From positions 1-8,239 of the forward strand of contig JAKAPU010000125.1 of NCBI GenBank assembly GCA_021806865.1: a stretch of DNA of 8,239 bases, written 5' to 3'. A program made the translations under genes and the position numbers. Source of the stretch: an archaeon. GTDB lineage: Archaea; Thermoproteota; Nitrososphaeria; Nitrososphaerales; CADDZS01. The notes below the pieces were generated by a model that was not told where the DNA came from, made no database searches, and saw nothing but the letters and a program-made list of their open reading frames with translations. Below, piece by piece: positions 1 through 6,054 of the stretch. Numbering within the stretch: position 1 is the stretch's first letter; every line of letters begins with the position of its first letter.

Positions 1-192
1 GATGTTGTCGAGCAGCTCTGTTAGGTGGCTTATTCCTACCAGCTCCTTTCCTTCGAATGCAAGAAACAGTCGCCCGTCATCTATTACGTGGTCGAGCTCA
101 GAAAGCACGTAATCTCTGGGTCCAACTGCACGCCTGCACAGGCGAGCTACCTTCGCATAGTCTGAACGCCTAGCTATCATTGAGGTGAGCAT
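1..192 (-). CDS. GNAT-family N-acetyltransferase, N-terminal part (cut by window edge)
   Basis: The minus strand reads as 64 uninterrupted codons from an ATG at 192 to the window edge. The protein begins MLTSMIARRSDYAKVARLCR. It continues through an acidic helix (SELDHVIDDG) into GRLFLAFEGKELVGISHL, which fits the beta2-beta3 hairpin of the GNAT fold, preceded by the usual beta1-alpha1 R..D...V..LCR stretch. GNAT enzymes transfer an acetyl group from acetyl-CoA to an amine; the CoA-binding motif A lies beyond the edge, so the substrate cannot be guessed. A second in-frame ATG at 180 would give MIARRSDYAK and may be the true start; neither has a clear ribosome-binding site. A stop at 208-210 rules out a longer protein. 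It lies 35 nt downstream of the split-barrel gene on the same strand, so the two probably share a transcript. Family call is fairly sure; function unknown. Confidence 0.7.
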   Translation of the reverse strand, partial: MLTSMIARRSDYAKVARLCRRAVGPRDYVLSELDHVIDDGRLFLAFEGKELVGISHLTELLDNI

Positions 193-227
193 ACGAGATC
201 GAGTCGTTCACAAATACAGAAGTGTTC

Positions 228-671
228 TTACTTGTTTTCCTTCCAGTGCCTTACATGGGGATTCCCGTCAACGTACTCGTTGGTAAGGCATCTTTCTAGC
301 ATGAATTCAAAGCAGAGATATCGTTCTCTCGGTTCGTAGGGACAGCCTTGAACTGCCGCCTTTCTCAACGCCGGATCCGTCACCTGTAAGGCCCTTCCGC
401 TCAACATGAATTCGCCGCCTGATCCGTTTTGGTCGGTAACAAGGGAGTGCATCGCAAAACGCCCATCTCTTTTCAAATCATGAGCCTTTGGAGATGTTGT
501 TTCCATGAATGCGAAAAGATGTCCAGAACTCACAAATGGTGTGAACGGATGGACTCGCGGATAGCCGTCGCTTCGAATTGTTCCGAGATACATCACTTTG
601 CGTGCCAGTCTCTCGAGGCCAAACGCTGCCAGTTGTGGTTCCAGTTTTTCGAAATCCTTCCAGAAAAGCAA
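228..671 (-). CDS. Pyridoxamine 5'-phosphate oxidase-like FMN-binding split-barrel protein
   Basis: This 147-residue protein fits the small PPOX-like split-barrel family, whose members bind FMN (some F420) and act as oxidoreductases or flavin-binding proteins in the cytoplasm. Diagnostic stretches are YLGTIRSDGYPRVHPFTPF (about 28-46), the first strands of the barrel, and SPKAHDLKRDGRFAMHS (about 60-76), the usual cofactor-phosphate segment. GGEFMLSGRALQVTDPALR (about 85-103) follows. No signal peptide or membrane segment is seen. The start is a TTG at 671. It is supported by GGAG at 680-683, 8 nt upstream, and by an in-frame stop at 699-701 with no other usual start between. The substrate is unknown; true pyridoxine biosynthesis is unlikely because the protein is short and lacks the PdxH C-terminal region. 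It is divergent from the amino acid operon and likely precedes the GNAT gene in a two-gene unit. Confidence 0.8.
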   Translation of the reverse strand: MLFWKDFEKLEPQLAAFGLERLARKVMYLGTIRSDGYPRVHPFTPFVSSGHLFAFMETTSPKAHDLKRDGRFAMHSLVTDQNGSGGEFMLSGRALQVTDPALRKAAVQGCPYEPRERYLCFEFMLERCLTNEYVDGNPHVRHWKENK

Positions 672-679
672 ACGAGTGT

Positions 680-683
680 CTCC
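680..683 (-). promoter_or_regulatory. Ribosome-binding site of the split-barrel gene
   Basis: On the minus strand GGAGA sits 8 nt before the TTG at 671. It matches the archaeal Shine-Dalgarno core and is the main reason to accept a TTG start. Confidence 0.55.
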
Positions 684-751
684 GCAAAAAGCTCTTGCCT
701 AGAACTTGCTAAAAGTAATTTCTCGATCGTAAAGTGACCAAAACGAAAGAA

Positions 752-768
752 ATTCAAGAAAGTTGAAT
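752..768. promoter_or_regulatory. Perfect dyad, candidate operator (Lrp/AsnC-like geometry)
   Basis: The sequence ATTCAAGAAAGTTGAAT has two perfect 6-bp arms separated by 5 bp, so arm centres are 11 bp apart, about one helical turn. The inner 15 bp, TTCAA-N5-TTGAA, has the geometry of known archaeal Lrp-type sites such as that of Ss-LrpB. It lies 81 nt upstream of the split-barrel start and about 135 bp upstream of the operon TATA-like box. The regulator and target gene are inferred, not seen. Confidence 0.35.
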
Positions 769-858
769 CAGCTGGATGTATTAGTTTGGGCCGCCGGAAC
801 GGGTTCTGGTACAAGTGGTTTGAGTGCGCACAGCAATTGTCCTCTAAGATTCTCTAAA

Positions 859-971
859 GGAATCATTTCATCGAATTATCACAAATCCCTCCTCGCTATT
901 CTTAAATAATTACATGATCATTGCAGTGTTCAAGCAAGAAATGCCCGGCAAGCAATCTGGAGTCATTTCAT
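859..971 (+). repeat. Threefold TCATTTCA-type motif around the ilvB promoter
   Basis: GGAATCATTTCAT at 859-871 and GGAGTCATTTCAT at 959-971 match at 12 of 13 positions and are exactly 100 nt apart. A third, weaker copy, ATCATTGCA, occurs at 917-925 between them. The outer copies flank the TATA-like box and the predicted transcription start, and the middle copy lies between those two. This placement fits operator sites for a transcription factor, but chance cannot be excluded for 9-13-nt motifs. Confidence 0.35.
902..910 (+). promoter_or_regulatory. TATA-like box, probable operon promoter
   Basis: TTAAATAAT is the best match to an archaeal TATA box upstream of ilvB. With the usual distance of about 26 nt from box centre to start, transcription would begin near 932, giving a leader of roughly 180 nt before ilvB. 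The preceding bases (CTATTC) are not a strong BRE. The box is AT-rich on both strands, so it might also serve the divergent genes. Confidence 0.45.
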
Positions 972-1045
972 TGGTTCCTTCCGCAAGACACACCTACGGG
1001 AGCGTGTTCTTTGGTGTGTTGAGCTTGCCGCTTAGAGTGGCTTAG
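941..1045 (+). CDS. Possible 34-residue leader peptide upstream of ilvB
   Basis: An ATG at 941, about 8 nt after the predicted transcription start, opens a 34-codon frame ending in TAG at 1043-1045. The peptide starts MPGKQSGVISLV and ends VFFGVLSLPLRVA. Ten of 34 residues are Leu, Ile or Val, six of them in the last 13, and three of its four Leu codons are TTG. An in-frame ATG at 914 would extend it to 43 residues, but that codon lies upstream of the predicted transcript start. There is no ribosome-binding site, so it would be translated from a nearly leaderless end. A hairpin begins one nucleotide after the stop. The arrangement resembles leader-peptide control of amino acid operons in bacteria. 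I know no archaeal precedent and no homologue, and a chance frame is quite possible. Confidence 0.2.
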   Translation: MPGKQSGVISLVPSARHTYGSVFFGVLSLPLRVA

Positions 1046-1046
1046 G

Positions 1047-1085
1047 CCCAGCGTTAGTTTCTAGTCTAGAACTACGTTCGCTGGG
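1047..1085 (+). promoter_or_regulatory. Stem-loop in the ilvB leader
   Basis: CCCAGCG (1047-1053) pairs perfectly with CGCTGGG (1079-1085). Inside this stem, TAGTT (1055-1059) pairs with AACTA (1070-1074), and an inner CT/AG pair closes a 5-nt loop. The apex at DNA level is also a perfect palindrome, TTCTAGTCTAGAA (1059-1071). The hairpin starts just after the small leader frame and ends 29 nt before the ilvB GTG. No T-tract follows, so it is not a classical terminator; a role in mRNA stability, pausing or translation is conjecture. Confidence 0.4.
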
Positions 1086-1114
1086 GAAATCTGCAATGGA
1101 GTAATGAATAGCAA

Positions 1115-2797
1115 GTGACCAAACTATCTGGATCAAAAGCACTGATAAAAGCACTACAGAACGAAGGAGCAAACGTTCTGTTTGGAATGCCTGGGGGAGC
1201 AAACCTCCCTATCTACGACGAGTTATACAACTCTGAAATCAGGCACATACTAGTCAGGCACGAGCAGCTCGCCGCGCACATGGCCGACGGGTTTGCTCGC
1301 GTTTCGAGGAGGCCAGGAGTGTGCCTGGCCACTTCAGGTCCGGGAGCCACAAACTTGGTGACTGGCATCGCAACCGCTTACATGGATTCCATACCTATGG
1401 TCGCAATCACTGGCCAGGTAGCCACGTCCACCATCGGGAAGGATGCGTTCCAGGAGTGCGACATCATGGGCGTAGCTAGTCCTGTTACAAAGTACTCCTT
1501 CCAGCCTCTCGATCCAGCTCTCATCCCGGACATGGTGAAAAAGGCATTCCACATCGCCGCTACCGGCCGTCCTGGTCCTGTCCTAATAGACATCCCAAAG
1601 GACATCCAGACCGGCGAGGCAGAAATGGAGTTCAATAACAGCATCAACATCAGGGGATACAATCCAATTGTCGAACCAGATCCGGTCCAGATAGAAAGGG
1701 CGATCGACCTAATTCTGAATGCGGAGCGACCAATGATTCTCGCAGGAGGTGGCGTCGCTATCTCTGGAGCGTTCTCCGAGCTTCAAGCGCTCGCAGAGAC
1801 GCTGATGTGTCCCGTTGCGACAACTTTCAAGGGCAAAGGAGTGTTCAACGAAACTCATCCTCTGGCTCTTGGCCCAATCGGGATGCACGGACACATAGAG
1901 GCAAACAGGTTGATTCTCGAGGCCGACGTCCTGCTAGCAATAGGAACTAGGTTCTCTGACAGATCCACGGGAAAGGTCAGCGACTTTGTGCCAAAGACCA
2001 CAGTCATACACATCGATATCGACCCCTCTGAGATCAACAAGAACAAGAAAGCGGATCTTGGAATAGTTGGAGATGTTAGGGCATCACTACGAATGATGAT
2101 CAATTCTGTGATGAAACGGGCTCAGCGCAAAGAAATCTCGACCTGGAGCAAGAGGTTTGGTGAAGTAAAGGAAAGCTGCAAGAACGAGTGGAAGATAGAC
2201 ATGAGCAAGGTTTCTGCTCTGAGCATACTCAAGAAGCTCAGGGAAGTACTTCCACGGGAAGCTCTGGTTGCTACCGAAGTCGGGCAGTGTCAGATGTGGG
2301 CTTCGCTTCACTTCGACGTAATCGAGCCCGGCACTTTTTACAGTTCAACAGGTCTCGGAACAATGGGATTCGGCTTTCCAGCTTCTATAGGGGCAAAAGT
2401 CGCTGCGCCAACCCGACCCGTCGTTGATATCGCCGGCGACGGAAGTTTCAACATGACGGAGGCAGCACTAGCAACTTCGGTCTTGGACAACATTCCAGTA
2501 ATCGTAGTAATTCTCAACAACACGATGCTCGGAATGGTCGCCCAATGGCAGAGGTTGTTTTACCAGAGGCGCTACAACGGCGTCAAGCTCTATGGAATCC
2601 CTGACTATGTGCGTCTTGCCGAGGCGTACAGGGCACAGGGTCTGCGTGTCCAGTCAATCGACGATTTTGCAAAGGCTATTCGACTCGGACTAAAGAGCGA
2701 GGTCACAACTGTAATAGACGTGCCAATCTCTCCGGAAGAAGACGTATTCCCGTTCGTGGTTCCTGGAACCGCGCTAAAAGATATGGTGATCGCGTAA
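1115..2797 (+). CDS. ilvB: Acetohydroxyacid (acetolactate) synthase, large catalytic subunit
   Basis: This enzyme condenses two pyruvates to 2-acetolactate, or pyruvate with 2-oxobutyrate, at the entry to valine, leucine and isoleucine synthesis. It uses thiamine diphosphate, Mg and FAD. The 560-residue length is typical. Visible in order: the ThDP pyrimidine-binding domain with the catalytic glutamate in VRHEQLAAHMADGFAR (E50); the central FAD-binding domain (about 190-330) with LAIGTRFSDRSTG; and the C-terminal ThDP domain with the GDGSFNMT...NN motif (441-469). This is followed by MLGMVAQWQRLFYQRRY (471-487), whose tryptophan (W478) is characteristic of anabolic AHAS. The GTG start at 1115 places LSGSKAL at the usual N-terminal position, and an in-frame TAG at 1109 excludes a longer form. 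GGAG at 1098-1101 is rather far (13 nt). The stop overlaps the start of ilvN by one base, fitting coupled synthesis of the two subunits. Confidence 0.97.
   Translation: MTKLSGSKALIKALQNEGANVLFGMPGGANLPIYDELYNSEIRHILVRHEQLAAHMADGFARVSRRPGVCLATSGPGATNLVTGIATAYMDSIPMVAITGQVATSTIGKDAFQECDIMGVASPVTKYSFQPLDPALIPDMVKKAFHIAATGRPGPVLIDIPKDIQTGEAEMEFNNSINIRGYNPIVEPDPVQIERAIDLILNAERPMILAGGGVAISGAFSELQALAETLMCPVATTFKGKGVFNETHPLALGPIGMHGHIEANRLILEADVLLAIGTRFSDRSTGKVSDFVPKTTVIHIDIDPSEINKNKKADLGIVGDVRASLRMMINSVMKRAQRKEISTWSKRFGEVKESCKNEWKIDMSKVSALSILKKLREVLPREALVATEVGQCQMWASLHFDVIEPGTFYSSTGLGTMGFGFPASIGAKVAAPTRPVVDIAGDGSFNMTEAALATSVLDNIPVIVVILNNTMLGMVAQWQRLFYQRRYNGVKLYGIPDYVRLAEAYRAQGLRVQSIDDFAKAIRLGLKSEVTTVIDVPISPEEDVFPFVVPGTALKDMVIA
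2785..2790 (+). promoter_or_regulatory. Ribosome-binding site of ilvN inside ilvB
   Basis: GGTGAT, an exact piece of the archaeal consensus GGAGGTGAT, ends 6 nt before the ilvN ATG at 2797. It supports this ATG over an in-frame GTG at 2863. Confidence 0.6.
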
Positions 2798-3372
2798 TGA
2801 CAACAACTCAGCCAACGCCGGCCACAAGCCAGATACCAACGCGCACGAGCGGCGAAGAAGTGATCCACGGCGAAGATAGGAGGCAGACTCATCAGATCGT
2901 CTATGCCATTGTGGAGAATCAGAGAGGAGTCCTTCACAGGATCTCGGGGATGTTTAGAGCAAAGGGTTTCAACATCACGAGCATCTCAATCGGAGAGACC
3001 TCTTCTCCCGATCTCGCAAGAATGACGATCATACCAAAGGGAGACGAAGCGTCGTTGCAATTGTTGGTAAAGCAGCTCCAGAAGATGATCGATGTCATTG
3101 AGGTCGGGACGATGTCTCACGCTGAAGCGGTTGCAAGGGAGCTTGCACTAGTCAAATTTGAGACTCACGACTACCGGAGCAGAAACGCCATACTCGATCT
3201 TTCAAACAGCCTTGGTGCAAAGGCTGTTGACATCGCTAGGGATTCGGTAGTCGTCGAATACACCGCTACTCCTGAAAGGATAGACTCGTTCGTTGAGGAA
3301 GCCTCAAAATCGGGAGTAGTCAAAGAGATTGTACGCACAGGTCTAACCGCGCTGAAGAGGGGGCTGCAGTAA
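2797..3372 (+). CDS. ilvN: Acetohydroxyacid synthase, small regulatory subunit
   Basis: This regulatory partner of IlvB binds valine and sets feedback sensitivity and activity of the holoenzyme. An ACT domain runs from about 33 to 105 (HQIVYAIVENQRGVLHRISG, then FNITSISIGETSSPDLARM). A C-terminal AHAS small-subunit domain covers about 110-190 (LALVKFETHDYRSRNAILDL, then GVVKEIVRTGLTALKRG). The 191-residue length exceeds the usual 160 or so because of about 30 extra N-terminal residues rich in Thr, Pro and Ser, with no recognised domain. The ATG overlaps the ilvB stop (TAATG) and has a good GGTGAT site, so I take the long form as real. Starting at GTG 2863 would give a protein close to family length but has a poorer ribosome-binding site. 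Confidence 0.95.
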   Translation: MTTTQPTPATSQIPTRTSGEEVIHGEDRRQTHQIVYAIVENQRGVLHRISGMFRAKGFNITSISIGETSSPDLARMTIIPKGDEASLQLLVKQLQKMIDVIEVGTMSHAEAVARELALVKFETHDYRSRNAILDLSNSLGAKAVDIARDSVVVEYTATPERIDSFVEEASKSGVVKEIVRTGLTALKRGLQ

Positions 3373-4908
3373 TTGTTAGTGCAGAAGAGAAGAATCAGAG
3401 TATTCGACACTACGCTCAGAGATGGCGAGCAAACGCCGGGAGTTTCTCTAACAACCGAAGAAAAGCTCGAGATTGCAAGGGCTCTGGACGAGCTCGGAGT
3501 CGACGTAATCGAGTCAGGGTTTCCAATAGTTTCGGAAGGCGAGTACAACTCTGTCAAAGCGATTAACAAACTGGGCCTGACTTCGCAGGTCGCCGCCCTG
3601 TCCAGAGTGGACAAGAGAGACGTGGATGCGCTAATCGATTGCGACATTTCATACGGGCACCTGTTCATCGCGACTTCAGACATCCACCTCCAGTACAAAC
3701 TGAAGCTGACTCGAGATCAAGTTCTCGAGGCGGCGATACAGGGAATCGAGTACGCCAAGGCGCACGGAATAAAGGTGGAATTCTCCGCAGAGGACGCTAC
3801 ACGCACCGACAGAGGATTTCTTGCTCAAGTGCTCAAAGAAGTTGAAAACTTGGGCGTCGAGAGGATCGATGTGCCTGACACTGTTGGCACGATGACTCCT
3901 GAGAGGTACTCCGACCTAATCAAATTCATACGCTCGAACGTAAAGACACCGCTCAGCACGCACTGTCATGACGATTATGGAATGGCGGTAGCAAACAGCT
4001 TGGCGGGGATCATGGCGGGAGCAGACCAGTCACACGTAACAATCAATGGGCTGGGAGAACGCGCAGGAAACGCTTCGCTGGAAGAGTTCGTAATGGGCGC
4101 TACGAGGCTCTACGACCTCGAGACAGGAATTAAGACAAAGTTGCTCTATCAGACTTCGCGTCTTGTTGCAAAGGCTACCGGCGTTTTTGTCCAGCCAAAC
4201 AAGGCTATAGTGGGAGAGAACGCATTCGGCCACGAATCGGGAATCCACACTCACGGAGTACTCAACCTCCCAGCAACGTATGAACCAATGGAGCCGGAGC
4301 TCGTGGGGGCAAGGCGCAGGATACAGGCTGGCAAGCACGCTGGTTCGCACGGGGTCTCTTCCCAGCTCAAGAACCTGGGGATAGAAGCCTCCAATGAAGA
4401 GATCAAGAAAATAGTCCAAAGGGTCAAGATCATCGGTGACCAGGGCAAGACTGTGACTGACGTGGACCTTGACAAGATCGCGCGAGAGGTGATAGGTCTT
4501 GAGAGGAGCAACCCGTTCCTCAAGATTACCGACCTTGCGGTGATAACCGGGATCAAGACCGTACCCACAGCCTCAGTACGCCTCATGATAGGCGACGACC
4601 AGTCAATGACTGTTGCCGAGACGGGAAACGGCCCGGTGGACGCGGCCCTGAAAGCGATTCAGAAGATAACAGACAGGTTTACCAAAGTCCGGCTGAAGGA
4701 ATACAGGCTCGAAGCGATAAGCGGAGGAACAAACGCCGACGCCGAAGTCATAGTGAAGATCGAAGATGAGAACGGGAACATCAGTACTGCATCTTCTACC
4801 GGTCCAGACATCGTAATGGCCTCGGTCGATGCGGTAATAAGTGGAATAAACGAAGTTTTTCTGCGCAAGTCGAGAGCTCCAAAGCAGCCAGAGATATCAA
4901 CGCCCTAA
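3373..4908 (+). CDS. leuA: 2-isopropylmalate synthase (LeuA/CimA family)
   Basis: It condenses acetyl-CoA with 2-oxoisovalerate to 2-isopropylmalate, the committed step to leucine. The TIM-barrel catalytic domain has [13 protein letters not shown] (11-23; catalytic R16, metal-binding D17), HCHDDYG (197-203; metal-binding histidines) and [11 protein letters not shown] (228-238). The accessory region has [14 protein letters not shown] (284-297). A LeuA-type dimer and allosteric domain fills about 390-497 ([19 protein letters not shown]), so leucine feedback is expected. Related citramalate synthases are hard to separate by eye, but [13 protein letters not shown] and [11 protein letters not shown] are closer to isopropylmalate synthases than to methanogen CimA. 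The 511-residue length is normal. The TTG start abuts the ilvN stop with no spacing. GAGG at 3357-3360 lies 12 nt upstream, and an in-frame GTG at 3379 is the alternative. Family is certain; exact keto-acid substrate is likely but inferred. Confidence 0.9.
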   Translation: MLVQKRRIRVFDTTLRDGEQTPGVSLTTEEKLEIARALDELGVDVIESGFPIVSEGEYNSVKAINKLGLTSQVAALSRVDKRDVDALIDCDISYGHLFIATSDIHLQYKLKLTRDQVLEAAIQGIEYAKAHGIKVEFSAEDATRTDRGFLAQVLKEVENLGVERIDVPDTVGTMTPERYSDLIKFIRSNVKTPLSTHCHDDYGMAVANSLAGIMAGADQSHVTINGLGERAGNASLEEFVMGATRLYDLETGIKTKLLYQTSRLVAKATGVFVQPNKAIVGENAFGHESGIHTHGVLNLPATYEPMEPELVGARRRIQAGKHAGSHGVSSQLKNLGIEASNEEIKKIVQRVKIIGDQGKTVTDVDLDKIAREVIGLERSNPFLKITDLAVITGIKTVPTASVRLMIGDDQSMTVAETGNGPVDAALKAIQKITDRFTKVRLKEYRLEAISGGTNADAEVIVKIEDENGNISTASSTGPDIVMASVDAVISGINEVFLRKSRAPKQPEISTP

Positions 4909-4909
4909 A

Positions 4910-4913
4910 GTGA
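4910..4913 (+). promoter_or_regulatory. Weak ribosome-binding site of leuB
   Basis: GTGA, complementary to the UCAC of archaeal 16S 3' ends, lies 7 nt before the TTG at 4921. The GTG inside it is out of frame with leuB, so this short site is the only support for the TTG start. Confidence 0.4.
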
Positions 4914-4920
4914 CGCACGA

Positions 4921-6054
4921 TTGGGTCGAGCATACAGAGTTTCTTATATCGAAGGCGACGGAATCGGTCCTGAGATCTTCTCAGCCGCCCGCTCGGTGCT
5001 TGAGACTATCTCCGAGTGCTGCAGAATCAGTTTTGATTTCATTCCAACGCCTGCAGGAGACAAAGCTCTGAAGCAGTTCGGCCTCGCTCTTCCAAAAGAC
5101 TCGCTGTCTGCGATTAGGGAATCGGATTTTTGCCTAAAGGCACCGGTTGGCGAGACTGCAAAGGATACGATAGTGTTTCTGAGGCAGGAACTGAACCTCT
5201 ACGCAAACATTAGGCCAGCAAAGAACTATTCGTTCATTGAGAGCAAATTTTCCGGCGTCGACCTGGTCATAGTTAGGGAAAACACCGAGGATCTCTACAC
5301 GGGGAGAGAATTCGAAGAGAACGATGGAAAAAAAGCCACGGCACTGAAGGTCGTGACAGAGAAGGCAAGCAAGAGGATCTCAAAGGTGGCATTCGAGTTA
5401 GCAGTATCTCGCGAAGCCGCGCGCTCTTCCGAGCAAAGAATCGCAAGACCAGCGAGCGTTGTCTGCGTGCAAAAGTCAAACGTTCTGCCGGTGACAGATG
5501 GCCTCTTCTTCAGGTCTTGTGCAATCGTAGCAAGGGACTTTCCTTCGGTCAAATTCTCACCGATGTACGTGGACACTGCTGCGATGAACCTTGTTCGCAG
5601 CCCAGAACTCTTCGACGTAATAGTCACGTCCAATATGTACGGGGACATTCTCTCAGACGAGGCCTCTCAGGTCGTTGGAGGACTGGGAATCGCTTCCTCG
5701 GCAAACCTCGGCGATGACTTTGGTCTCTTTGAGCCAGTCCATGGTTGCGCGCCGGATATCGCAGGGAAGGGAATAGCGAATCCGCTCTCGATGCTGCTCA
5801 CTGTCAAGATGATGCTTGACTGGGTGAGCTCGAAGAGGGGAGATGCGAACTGCGCAAGGGCCTCTCGATTGCTGGAGAATGCAGTGTACAGAGTGACGAG
5901 TTCTAACATAAAGACCCCTGATATAGGAGGGAAATCGAGGACTATCGAGGTAGCGAGCGCAATTTCGGCCGAGATAAGGCGTAGCAAGGATGCGAACGAG
6001 AAATCTCGCTACGACGATGGGATGCTAAAGGAGGATGCACTTCTGAAATGGTAG
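4921..6054 (+). CDS. leuB: 3-isopropylmalate dehydrogenase (archaeal beta-decarboxylating dehydrogenase)
   Basis: It oxidises and decarboxylates 3-isopropylmalate to 2-oxoisocaproate, the third leucine-specific step. Motifs: GDGIGPEI (12-19), FLRQELNLYANIRPAK (87-101, with substrate-binding arginines), VRENTEDLYTG (118-128, catalytic tyrosine), VCVQKSNVLPVTDGLF (181-196, catalytic lysine K185), GDILSDEASQ (241-250, metal-binding aspartates) and EPVHG (271-275). DIAGKGIANP (279-288) keeps the Asp, Ile and Ala linked to NAD use in Thermus LeuB. The LYANIRPAK pattern resembles Sulfolobus LeuB. Homoisocitrate or isocitrate dehydrogenase activity cannot be excluded from sequence, but the leuA neighbour favours LeuB. 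There is an extra stretch of about 12 residues before the catalytic lysine (roughly 163-178) and a charged C-terminal tail of about 25. The TTG start is 12 nt after leuA. The 3' end overlaps ilvE by 7 nt. Confidence 0.9.
   Translation: MGRAYRVSYIEGDGIGPEIFSAARSVLETISECCRISFDFIPTPAGDKALKQFGLALPKDSLSAIRESDFCLKAPVGETAKDTIVFLRQELNLYANIRPAKNYSFIESKFSGVDLVIVRENTEDLYTGREFEENDGKKATALKVVTEKASKRISKVAFELAVSREAARSSEQRIARPASVVCVQKSNVLPVTDGLFFRSCAIVARDFPSVKFSPMYVDTAAMNLVRSPELFDVIVTSNMYGDILSDEASQVVGGLGIASSANLGDDFGLFEPVHGCAPDIAGKGIANPLSMLLTVKMMLDWVSSKRGDANCARASRLLENAVYRVTSSNIKTPDIGGKSRTIEVASAISAEIRRSKDANEKSRYDDGMLKEDALLKW
6030..6035 (+). promoter_or_regulatory. Ribosome-binding site of ilvE within the leuB tail
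   Basis: GGAGGA is a strong archaeal Shine-Dalgarno match inside the last codons of leuB, 12 nt before the ilvE ATG at 6048. The spacing is longer than usual, but no other start in this frame is near. Confidence 0.5.

Larger units (their letters stand above)
672..1114. other. 443-nt intergenic region between divergent transcription units
   Basis: I find no recognisable protein gene, tRNA or other RNA family here. From left to right it holds the upstream region of the split-barrel gene, a perfect 6-bp-arm dyad (752-768) and a direct repeat CTCTAA (842-847, 852-857). Then come three TCATTTCA-like motifs (862, 917, 962) around a TATA-like box (902-910), a short open frame (941-1045) and a hairpin (1047-1085). 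It must contain the promoters of both the divergent pair and the operon. Confidence 0.8.

Noticed and set aside
429..737. 102-codon plus-strand frame opposite the split-barrel gene
   Set aside because: The minus-strand reading has the family signature and a ribosome-binding site; this frame has neither.
793..810. Small hairpin with arms CCGGAA and TTCTGG
   Set aside because: Six to seven pairs including G-T wobbles, no T-tract and no adjacent gene end; not distinguishable from chance.
842..1114. T-box or other known amino acid riboswitch in the ilvB leader
   Set aside because: No T-box bulge sequence and no terminator with a T-tract; the hairpin does not match a riboswitch class I know.
1047..1120. 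tRNA-like look of the 7-bp stem with TTCG near its 3' side
   Set aside because: The stem closes after 39 nt, with no D-arm, anticodon arm or T-loop in the right places.
3171..3698. 175-codon open frame on the minus strand across the ilvN-leuA junction
   Set aside because: It is Ser/Thr-rich with no recognisable domain and lies opposite two clearly conserved genes; it is a mirror of their codon use.
4030..4419. 129-codon minus-strand frame inside leuA
   Set aside because: Fully antisense to conserved motifs of leuA, with no family resemblance or promoter.
5295..5648. 117-codon minus-strand frame inside leuB
   Set aside because: Fully antisense to conserved LeuB motifs, with no family resemblance.
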